In this document: positions 1 to 33,600 of the stretch, one piece after another | Layout of the letters: the number at the start of each line of letters is the position of its first letter | Numbering within the stretch: position 1 is the first letter of the stretch | From: Monoplex corrugatus | Lineage: Eukaryota; Mollusca; Gastropoda; Littorinimorpha; Ranellidae | Length of the DNA stretch: 64,000 nt | Reading direction: 5' to 3' | Assembly: GCA_030674185.1 (NCBI GenBank) | Contig: CM060307.1 | Location: forward strand, 54,072,481 to 54,136,480 | The notes under the pieces: model-generated | Seen by the model: the letters and a program-made list of their open reading frames with translations, nothing else | The model's database searches: none | What the model was told of the DNA's origin: nothing | Translations under genes and position numbers: made by a program

Positions 1-740
1 ACTGGACCAACTTTGATCAGAACACTTGAACCTGCTTGTTGCTGCAACCCAGAGATATAGAGACCACATTGTACGCTACAATACGCAATCACTGATTAAA
101 GCATGAATGTGCTGAGAAGGAACAATACAGCTATTTACTTTTTGATAGGAAAGTGAAAGATATATATATATATCCTGACATTTTGTAGCAGAAACAGCTT
201 CTTTTAAAACAAGGACAATTAGGCATTTCTGAAGAAGTGGAAAAAAAATGATCAATCCATTGTAACAGTCTCCCTTTTTATACTTTAAATACTACTGAAA
301 TTATTGTATATCATGTAAGATTTTCCCCAGTGGGGATGCTGGGGGCTCTTTCAGTATAAACAATATCCCCACCTTCTGGAAATTCTGTGCTAGAAATTTC
401 CTCTTTTCTCTCTGTTTCTTTCTCCACATAGTATACAGAATATATATAATATTTTATACATTGGAAGTGTAAAACTGAACATTAAGATTTAAGCACATGT
501 CAACATTTCTTCCATGAACCCATATCACAAACCACATCCCATTTGAAACTTTAAGTTGTTTGTGTAATTGGGAATGAAATGTTTACTTGAGCAATGAGAG
601 TGTGTTCTTTGACTTTATTTATACACCAAGATTCAGCACCTTATAATAATAAATAATAATACTAATAACAACAAAAACAACAATACTAATACTCATACTA
701 CTAGTAGGCCTCCTTCGGTCATGACTGACCATGGACAAAG
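1..740. other. AT-rich sequence without recognisable gene
   Basis: I see no exon-like open frame here. The stretch is AT-rich with short A/T runs and an (AAT/ACA)-rich patch near 645-705. It precedes a LINE fragment. Confidence 0.5.
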
Positions 741-750
741 TACATCCGTT

Positions 751-1205
751 CTAATGTCTAGATGGGCTGTCTGCTTGGTCCAAGCAGCGTCGCCTGTGAC
801 TGTACAGACCAATGCGAGAGAGGCAGTCTCTGTTGCAGCAGTCGCATGTGTATGCTGATGCTGGTCTGTTGGCTGTCATCCCTTTTCTGCGAACTCGCTT
901 TTCTGCTGCAGCAGCTGACAGTTTGTCCTCACCAATCCGCAGCTGTTTCTTGAGAGTAGTTCTCCAGCTGTTGCGGTCGTCTGCGAGGTCCTCCCAGGAC
1001 TCAGTGTTGATCTCAAGCGCCTTCATGTCACGCTTGCAAACGTCTTTGTATCTCAGCTGTGGGCAGCCAATGTTTCTCTGCCCTGTGGCAAGCTCACCAT
1101 AAAGGATGTCTTTTGGGATGCGACCATCTTCCATGCGGCGAACGTGGCCCAACCAGCGCAGCCGACGCTGTCTCAGCATGGTATGCATGATTGGGAGGCC
1201 AGCGC
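751..1205 (-). mobile_element. LINE reverse transcriptase C-terminal fragment
   Basis: Read on the minus strand, one open frame shows the tail that follows the reverse transcriptase in many animal non-LTR retrotransposons: LRWLGHVRRMEDGRIPK, then a KDILYGEL block, a WEDLADDRNSWR block and a terminal zinc-knuckle-like region (CDCCNRDCLSRIGLYSHRRRC spans it). The palm domain is absent, so the copy is 5' truncated. A more decayed relative lies at 46511-46905. The clade cannot be set from this tail alone. Confidence 0.75.
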
Positions 1206-2041
1206 AGGTTAGGACTTCGGTAACTACTATTAACTAATTATTATTATCATCATCATCATCATTATTGTTGTTATCATTCTTACTATTTGTACTAATTTAA
1301 TTATTATTATATTTACTATCATTATTGTGATTGTTGTCACTATCATTATTGTTGTTATTGTTGTTTTGTATGTAGATTGTGAAGCCCTAGGGAATACGAA
1401 TTGATGATACCTGTTAGCCACGCTGCGAAGTGTGCTAGCTGATGACAGAATGAGCATGTGCATCATGACATCTGTTTCCAAACAAAATTATGAATGCATT
1501 GTGTCCATTGGCCACACACTGAATCACATGAAATGCACAATATTTCCAGTTCTTATAAGTAAAAAATTTACAAAGCAGAAATAGCAGTTGCTTGTGAACA
1601 TGAACACCATTTGTGTTTTATCTCCAAGCCACACTGAGGATAGACACATTATGGACCAAATGTCCCTACCACTACGCATTTCTTCCAACATTGAGAACAC
1701 TCTGATCAGTGCGATGGGCGGATTTGTCATAGACATAATGGATCAATAAGAGGTAGCAAGCAGATGTTCTCACCTTTTATTTTTTAATAACGCTTGTGAC
1801 TGGTAAGACTTTTTGTTTTTGGTCGTGCATGCATGTTTACTGATTAAAAAGAAACATTTCAGTTAAATGGGTCAGCGTTCTGATAATTTCTTGGTCTGGT
1901 CTTGCCAACTCGATTAGTAAGGGCACGATCCTCATAACACAGGGGTTGTTGGTTTTAACCCTTGGGCAGACCACGAATTTCCTGCAAGCTGTTCGTTTCG
2001 TCATTGTTGATATTGTAATTGTTGTTATTATTTCGGTTGGT

Positions 2042-2350
2042 TTTGACAGAGCCATGGACTCAAGATCTTGTATATCTCGAGTTCAATTCCAGCTCGCAAC
2101 ATGAAAAACTTGTCTGTTCATCTTCATGCCCGTCTTACTGTTTCAATCATTCTGGTTGAGTCTGCTTAGTCACGTGATTCACTGGTCTTCTCCCCTCTCC
2201 CCATTTCAAAACCATGCCAACATACAGGGCGTTTATCAAACTCAGACGGTCTGCCAGATAATTTCTGGCAGATTTTGGTGGAACGCATACGGATTTGTCC
2301 GTGAGAGATAAATTCGTTATATCCAAACTCCAAGCACTGATGATCTGTTG
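2042..2350 (+). mobile_element. SINE-like repeat, family B (copy 1)
   Basis: A tRNA-like B-box (GAGTTCAATTCC near 2079) is followed by a body that includes TCTGCCAGATAATTTCTGGC, itself a short inverted repeat, and then GGAACGCATACGGA. The same body recurs at about 49455-49570 and 55425-55555. It lies directly upstream of the TRIM-NHL start codon and so may contribute to that gene's 5' region. Confidence 0.5.
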
Positions 2351-2466
2351 AAAAGGATCCGCATTTAACTGAGGTGATAGGCAGCCCCCAACGATTTATC
2401 TCCCTTAGGAGAATAACGGGAAGTGAAAGTAGCAAACGTGGTACTGTTTTTCTGGTGTCCACCAAA

Positions 2467-25720
<23,254 letters not shown>

Positions 25721-25933
25721 AAGTTTAACAGTGGTGAGAGACCAGAGACATGAATAGAGAGACTGGTATCTGTTCTGCTTGATTTATGCCAGTGGTCAGT
25801 CTGTACTTGCATATGTCAGAATGACGTCTTTTGATTCTTGATTTAACACTAAAGATACTTTATATTCCATATGTACAGTGAGTTATACACATATATATAA
25901 AATGCATCATACATGTAAGAGCTTTTATTTCCT

Positions 25934-25939
25934 ATTAAA
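25934..25939 (+). terminator. Possible poly(A) signal ATTAAA for TRIM-NHL
   Basis: ATTAAA lies about 215 nt after the stop codon in AT-rich sequence and is followed by a (TG)n array, which could serve as a GU-rich downstream element. No AATAAA is evident nearer. Confidence 0.4.
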
Positions 25940-25991
25940 TGAAATATCCATTTGTGTAAAGTAGAATTATATGTGTGTATTCTTTTTTGTG

Positions 25992-26009
25992 TGTGTGCGT
26001 GTGTGTGTG

Positions 26010-26082
<73 letters not shown>
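25992..26082. repeat. (TG)n microsatellite
   Basis: About 45 TG units with one TTG phase break near 26010, downstream of the TRIM poly(A) signal candidate. Confidence 0.95.
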
Positions 26083-26086
<4 letters not shown>

Positions 26087-26496
26087 GTCATGGAAAATGT
26101 TTGTACGTACCATGAGCTGCTTGTTAACTTTTAAGCATGTTTAACAGCCTTTTGTTTTTCCTTGCACCCATCATATTTGTTTTTTTGTGTTGTGGCTTTG
26201 GAAGTGAGACAAATTTGGGGAAAAAACCCTGAGAATTCCCTAATTTTTACCAGGCTGAACATATGAGTGAAAGTATGATGAAGTAAGTCCTTTAAAAAGG
26301 AACATCCTTGATATCTCATTTCATGCACCTGACAGTGGTATTCATATTAAATTAGTTTTTTTTTTCTGTTACTTAGTACTCTGATGCACAGGTTAATGTA
26401 AGTTAGAGATCAGAAGATTTCTCCAGTGTGTAGGCTTTGTCATTTGTGCAGGCTACTGTGGACGTATTTGTTTGCTTACACATGTTCAGTTCATGT

Positions 26497-26809
26497 TTAA
26501 CCCTTTGACTACCGCACCCTGTCCACCAGTATCCTGCATTGCCAACCACACTAGCAAAGCAAAAACTTAACCCTTTGACTCCCGCACTCTGTCCATCAGC
26601 ATCCTGCATTGTCAACCATGCTAGCAAAGCAAAAACTTAACCTTTTGACTCTGTCACCCTATCCACCAGCTTCCTGCAGGAAGCTGGTGGATAGGGTGAG
26701 ATAGTCAAAGGATTAAGTTTTTGCAGATGGTGCATAGGGTGCGGAAGTCAAAGGGTTAAAGGATTAAGTTTTTGAAACTGGCGGGTAGGATGCGGGAATT
26801 AGGGGTTAA
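26497..26809 (+). mobile_element. TTAA-bounded foldback element, copy b (expanded)
   Basis: TTAA, two successive long left arms (each starting AACCCTTTGACT and containing CTAGCAAAGCAAAAACTTAA), the core palindrome around CTTCCTGCAGGAAG, then two short right arms ending TTAGGGGTTAA. It differs from the other copies by duplication of the arms at internal TTAA-like sites. Confidence 0.75.
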
Positions 26810-27415
26810 TGCTAGTATGATTTAACAGTTTTTTTTTCTTCTTAGGAACTTTTTTTTTCTTAGCAATTTTTCTATATAGAATACAAAGCACAGTGTCTTA
26901 ATTATTGATATCAAAAAGTTAAAAATCAGTACTCATACTCAAAGTCAGAACACAAGTGCGTTTGCAAAGTCGCTGATGAAGGTATAAATGATTTGACAAT
27001 CTTTGTTTTATGTTACTTTGTTTATTATTGTTTGTTTGTTTGCTTTGTTTAGTATTGTTTGTTTGCTTTGTTTAGTGTTTGTTTGCTTAGTTTGTATAAT
27101 TTGTTTGCTTTGTTTGCATTATTTAAACCCACAGCAAGATAAAAAAATACTTATTGCTCTTTTGGAAAGCAACCCTCAAACCAAATACAGTAGCCCAGTA
27201 TGTGAAATTTTGTTTTATGGTAAAGCTACAAAATCGTCTGTAATATCAGTGATCTTATATTGACTGTAGATTGAAAAAACAACAACGTTACATCAAGTTT
27301 TGCACGGATGTTTAATAGCAACAAAAAAAACAAAAAAACAAAAAATCCTCCATTAAACATCATCTGTCTGTACTAGAACATGACTTTACATGAACACTAA
27401 ATTGAAAGAAAAGTG

Positions 27416-27463
<48 letters not shown>

Positions 27464-27467
27464 TGTG

Positions 27468-27510
<43 letters not shown>

Positions 27511-27516
27511 CGTGCG
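27416..27516. repeat. (TG)n microsatellite
   Basis: TG repeats with a GGTGTGGGG interruption and a GCGT-rich 3' end. Confidence 0.95.
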
Positions 27517-27881
27517 TGCGCACATATGTACACGCAAAGTATTTCAGTCTTTTTCTTTTTGGTTTTTTAGTGCTAGTCCCCAGCCTTTAGCCTTGGACTG
27601 GTTTTTCATCAAAATTTGGTTTTGCGTTTTTGACTAAAATATTTTTGCATTTTTTTCAAGACCTTTCTGTGCATATAAGAATATGTGTTCGAATAATATG
27701 TGCAATGTGCAGATTGCCTTCAGTGTTATGTAAATGTGTAAACTTTGCAAATGTTGTACAGCGCTTGAATCTCTAGAACATGATTTAAAGAATTTATCTT
27801 GGTGTTTATGCCTTTCTTTGTTGTTTTAAAGAAAACATTGCTCAGTTAAGTTTATTCTGTCAGCATTATTTACCAGACAAG

Positions 27882-28076
27882 ACTGGCGCAAATTTTTGGC
27901 CAGCTGGCCTTAGTCAAGCGTGAATGTAAGATCACAAACAGACAAACACCAAATACAAAAATTAGGAGAAAAGACTAAAACTTCCTTGCTGCTTTGTCCA
28001 GTGACAGAAGAGGACCATTTTCATTCATGCTTGACTAAGACCAGTTTGCCGACAATTTGCACCAGTCTTGTCTGGT
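27882..28076. mobile_element. MITE-like element with inverted termini of about 57 bp
   Basis: The left end ACCAGACAAGACTGGCGCAA, continuing to CTTAGTCAAGCGTGAATG, is mirrored by CATTCATGCTTGACTAAG, continuing to CCAGTCTTGTCTGGT. Arms are about 85 percent complementary, with about 80 bp between them. No reading frame. A target duplication is not clear. Confidence 0.7.
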
Positions 28077-28204
28077 TGTATTAAATACGCGTTCTGATTC
28101 TATTTTCATGTTTTTCTGGTTCCTGTTAGCATGAATGTTCAACTGTTGGCAGTCGCACTTGTTTTGGATTTCATTATGTACTAGTCTATTCTTTTACATA
28201 AGTA

Positions 28205-28697
28205 GATGTTTTCTTCAGTGTTCATATGTTTCTCTTCACATTACATGTGTGTGAGTAGTTGAGTAGGTGAGCAGGAAAGAAAAAGAAATCGTGTCTGCAG
28301 CTATTTTTGCATATTTTTTTCATTTGCATTATTTCTTTTGGTGATTGTGTATTGCCGTTTTGTTTTATCTGATAATTTTCGTGTGTTTTATTGTTATGGG
28401 TGACTGAAGTTATCACTGAATGAGATAAAATCAAATCAAATTGATGTTTTCTTCAGTGTTCATATGTTTCTCTTCACATTATATGTGTGTGAGTAGTTGA
28501 TACTTGCTTCTGCGCACCAGGTGAGCAGGAAAGAAAAAGAAGTCGTGTCTGCAGCTATTTTTGCATATTTTTGTTCATTTGCATTATTTCTTTTGGTGAT
28601 TGTGTATTGCTGTTTTGTTTTATCTGATAATTTTCGTGTGTTTTATTGTTATGGGTGACTGAAGTTACACTGAATGAGATAAAATCAAATCAAATTG
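28205..28697 (+). repeat. Tandem duplication, 238-bp period
   Basis: GATGTTTTCTTCAGTGTTCA begins at 28205 and again at 28443. Both copies run to AAAATCAAATCAAATTGA. The second copy has an extra TACTTGCTTCTGCGCACC segment. Confidence 0.85.
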
Positions 28698-28699
28698 AA

Positions 28700-30400
28700 C
28701 CATTTGAGCAGTGGTCTGGTAAAAAGACATTAACACTGGAGAATTTTGGCAAAATGTTCAGTAAAATGTTATTTCTTCAAAAGAGAACATATGTTGTACC
28801 CTATTTTTGTTTTTTGTTTTTCACAATTTGTAATTATCTCCAATATTAGCAGCGTTATTAGATTTTATTTCAGTGTAAGTAGCATAAGTAGTATTGTTAA
28901 GAATAAAGAGCAGATCCCACTGTCTTTGATCACCTACTATATTTCAGCCTAAACAATTTCACATACCTTCATGTTGTGGTAATTTAACTTTTTACCCGCA
29001 AACAAGAAGGCGTGTCTGTTAATCTTTTTGTGTGCATCACAAGTCTTCTCCATTATGTAGGAGGGTAATGTTGAGTCATCATCAAGCTGTTTTTCATCGG
29101 TTTAACTATTCTCATGATTGGAGTGGTCTGTCAGATTGTAACTGCGAGTTAAGTGTATGACATAAACAATGTACTACTCATTAAACTCAAAGATGAAATG
29201 GTAGAGGTATCATTATTTTTGTGATTTTTACAGTGAATTTTTCCAGTCATACAACAAACAGGGTATCTCAGTGCTTTAGGCATGGATTTGAAGGGTGTAA
29301 AAATTACATCTTCTGGGTTACACCAGGGTGTTTAATGCCGGTAGTTCATAGGGGCTCTCACTGTAGGGATATAGTTGTAGTCTCCTTTCCACAGAGAAAG
29401 CTTATTCATGTTGGCTTCTCAACTGAGAGATCAATGTTAGCAGTTGGGGTGTGGCAAGTAGTGTCCTAATTACATTGGATCACAACACATACTGCCGAAT
29501 CAACTGAAGTGACTCATCAACAGCTCGTTAGTTTCTGTTAACTGTTATGTCACTGAGACTTCGATTGATTATATGTAGGCTTTGCTGATGGCTTGGAGAA
29601 CCGAGAAAAAAGCATTTTGGAGGCAGTTCTACTATACTATTACAAAAGATGAGACAGAAAAAAGAAACCTTGGCAACTTGTTGACCATTTATTTTTACAT
29701 TGCCATATTGATTATTGATAAAGTTGTAAACTAAATTATACTGGAATTACATTGACCATGCACTTTGTATTGTTATAAATGTTTGAATTTTTAATTATAA
29801 CTATATCACACAAGAAGATTTTTATATTGAAATAGAATGTTACCCACTATTTCTGTCTGAATTTTGTAATGTTTATGGACTGTGTGTGTGTTTGATGGTG
29901 TGCTTATTATTTTTCTTTTCATGTGCAAAATGTGGTTGGCATTTTAGTTGTGATTATTATACTATCCCCCCCCCCCCCACCAAAAAAAAAAGAAAAAAAA
30001 AACCAGTGGCAGGCAAAATGCAGATCAAAAGCGCACTCTACTAAAACTGAATAATACCAGAGATCAGTGTGTGTGCGCGCACGTGTGCACAGCTTTGCCA
30101 AGAGCACAGTATGCCATTGTACTGTTCACCAGTTCTCACTTTCTCCGCTATTTTTGTCTGTATAATTCAGTGTAACTTTTTGAAATTGCAACTGTGAGAG
30201 TAAGTGGTGTTCATGCATGTTTGTCGGTCTGTGTGTTTGTGTATGTGTTTAGATGTATTATGTGATATAGCAGTTAGTTGGGTTAGATGCATACACACAC
30301 ACAAACACAAACACAAACACAAACACACAAACATACACACACACGGAGTCACACTCACACACATAGACACCAGACACGCACACACACATACACATGAACA
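28700..30400. other. Intergenic sequence between the convergent genes
   Basis: Lies between the TRIM and dermatopontin 3' ends. No supported exon. Contains a C-run/A-run at 29967-30002 and CA/TG-rich stretches from 30290. Confidence 0.45.
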
Positions 30401-30425
30401 CACAGTGTTTGCTGATATGGTTGCC

Positions 30426-30431
30426 TTTATT
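30426..30431 (-). terminator. Poly(A) signal AATAAA for the dermatopontin gene
   Basis: TTTATT on the + strand reads AATAAA on the minus strand, about 190 nt after the dermatopontin stop codon. Confidence 0.5.
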
Positions 30432-30618
30432 GAAAAATGCTTCACTACCTCATAATGCTGCAAGTCCCGTCACCAGTACCAGCTTACATGATGCAAAGGC
30501 GATCAGTGAAACACAACATTAATAGCTCTGTGCAGCTCTTCATCTGTGTCACAAAAATCAATGATTGTGAGGTAATTTTGTTTCTTCACAAAAGATTTTG
30601 GTCAGATCCAGATATAAT

Positions 30619-30673
30619 CTAGGCGTCACCCAAAAAACCAAAGTCGCAGATGTCAAATTTGAAGCGGCGATCC
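30619..30673 (-). CDS. Dermatopontin exon 4 (C-terminus)
   Basis: The acceptor is TTTACAG|GGATCG and the exon ends in TAG. It begins by completing Glu159, then DRRFKFDICDFGFLGDA and stop. Its short length (55 nt) makes it easy to miss; the join restores HDNHHEDR exactly. Confidence 0.87.
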
Positions 30674-33600
30674 CTGTAAAGAGGAGAACATGTTTTGAAG
30701 AATAGAATGGCACCATAGTAAAATTGTTACAAATAGGAAAACAATTATAAGTTAGGTGTGAGAAAACATGAACACGTACACACTTTATTGCGTGCATACC
30801 TAAATGTGCACACATATGCACATATACATAACTCAAAAACACACATGCACACACAGAGAGGTATATTTACATGCATGCATATAGATATGCATTACTGACA
30901 TACATACACCTACACTTGCATACACATACACATATACAAAAACATACATGCACACACACTGGTATACACACATGCATACACATAGATATGCATACTGACA
31001 TGTATACACATACATTTGCACGCAAATGCACACAAACACTCGCATACATACATACATGCACACACACACGATCACACACACAAACACGCAAGGTCACACA
31101 CACATATAAGCACAAACATATTCTCACAAAACGCACCTGTCGTCTCTCTCTCTCTCAGTTTTACAAGCACTTGTTGTAGTTGTCGTTTTGCTTTTTATTT
31201 GTTAATTAAACATACTTCCCTGCCTGTTGTATTGTTATTCTCTCTTGTCCAGTCTTTTCTGTCAACATCATCATTACTGTTATCACCATCATTCTCTCAA
31301 TGTCATCGTCAGCATCATCATCGTCATCATCATCTTGTTTTCCACCTTCACCGTCATCATTATTCGTAATATAGCAGCAGTAATGTCACTATTGTTTGTT
31401 TTTTTTAATTTAAATTTTTTTTTTTTTTTATTAAACACGAGTTCTCTTTCTATTTTTTGTGTTTTCAATGTCGTCATTATCACCAGCACCTGCACCTCCA
31501 ACTGCATCCTGGAACATAACTATTTAACTCAACAGCTTATCTAACATCCATGAACATAACTATTTAACTCAACAGCTTATCTAACATCCATGAACATAAC
31601 TATTTAACTCAACAGCTTATCTAACATCCATGAACATAACTATTTAACTCAACAGCTTATCTACCAGCTGCAAAGGATTAACTCTTTCAGTCTTTTACCC
31701 TATCCACCAGCTTCCTTCAGTAAACGTTTAAGTTTTTTTTCAATTATACACGCTGTATCGTGACTCATGAGTGCTAATATCGTATGGCTGTTAGCTCTTC
31801 TGCCTAGTCAAAGCAGAAGCTCTAGTGCTACTACAGAAATGAAAAGAACATGGCTAGAGCTCTTCACCAAGCCCAAGAGTCCGTCTGGGAGCTGGGAACA
31901 CACGCTGAAGTGCCATGACTATCTATGGAATAGTCCAGTCGTTTCCGTGAACTGAATCCATGGGGTGCCATCGCACCTCGGCAGAATTCCTAAACAAGAC
32001 AAGCTGACCTTCCCAGCTAAATCTGCATTGGCCCATGAAGCCACCCCTAAAGAAATCCTATCACCATCTCAGGACGACTCTTACCTCTGCCACTGTTCCA
32101 ACACCTAGGCCAGTTTCGTAGTTCCTCGATGGCCATCCCAACTCTGGCTCCCAGAATTTCTGTCCCTGTCACATGTCCTCCCTCTAAAATTCCACCTCCA
32201 TCCCCGGACTCTCCTTCAGCATAAAACCCAGAGAACTTTCATACCAGGCATCTGTGCTAAACTCATCGTCTACACTTGGGGCCTCGCACGATGTTATGGA
32301 TATGGACTCCAAGGCAAACCGTTTTGACTGTCAAGGGGTGTACTCATCCCATTTGTCCCACTAGCTTCGGTGGTATGAAGACATTCAAGTTGACCCCCAT
32401 AACTTATCTAGCACTCGAATTGCTACTTGCCTGGCTTTTGTTTTCATCGATCTCTCTCTTTCAGCTTCTGTAACAAAGATTACAATGCAAAGATTTGCAC
32501 TACTCCGTCAGGTCGTGGGCTATCCCTTCTCTGATGACCCCTGCTAGGGATACTGTCCACTCTGCTGTAATCAAGGACGCCCGAAACCCCAGACTAACAC
32601 CAATGTGGGACCTCTTCTTGGTTCTATCCGCGCTGTCTTCCATCCCACGAGACCACCCGGGATATATCTCAAACATTTCACTTTTGAAACTGCTTCCTTC
32701 TTCTCTTCCCTTGCCTCTGGACAACTTGGCTTGGTTACAGCAAAGAGAGTAAGCTGTAGGCAGTATTTTTTTTTTTTGGTTACAGCCCTTCGGAAATATC
32801 TCAACTGAACTAACGCCTTTTTAGGAGGTCGCCACAGACTGCTTCTCTCTTTGAATGAAAACTATTTGCAAGACATCGGACGATCCAGGATCTCTGATGG
32901 TTAGCGGAAGTGTGATCTGCTGCTTAAGTAACCTACTCGAGGTCTTGCGCAGATTTGCATGGTATTGTCCCCAGACCTCATGAAGTTAGGTCCTAGTCAT
33001 CCTCATTAGCTTTCACCCATTCGGTGAACCTACAGGGTATTTTAGATGTGGCTTACTGGCGCTGTCCAGGCACATTCATCCATTTTTATCTCGGAACGTG
33101 TCCAACCTGTAGGAGGACGGCTCGAGAAGTTTGTGTCCGCTGTTTTGTTTCAAAACAGCTCCTCGTGGCTCATGGCCTTAAACCAGGTGAGTCCTCCATC
33201 CTTGTAACACCATTCTGCACTTGTGAGTCACGGTGAAGTATGTGTAAATAAAACGACTTTTCCTGGCGAAAATAAGGTTAAATAAACATACTTATCGTGA
33301 CTCCGCTATTTACGTGTTACAGTCTTTTCGGTTACCTTATGCTAACAGCTCATTATGACCCGGAAGAGGAAGACTTAAGGCAAAAAGCTGGTGGATAGAG
33401 TGAAAGGGTTAAGTTTTGCTTTGCTATCATGACTCATAATGCAGGATGCTAGTGGATAGGGTGTGGGTGTGAAAGGATTAAGCTTCGTTTTGTTATCATA
33501 AATCATAATGCACGAAGCTGGTGAATAAGGTGAAAGAGTGAAAGGGTTAAGTTTTGTTTTGCTGTCATGACTTATAACATAAAAAGCTGGAGGATAAGAT

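Noticed and set aside
31767..31955. Small secreted-protein-like frame (MSANIVWLLALLPSQS)
   Set aside because: It lies at the edge of the decayed DIRS-like element. No splice or domain support for a host gene.
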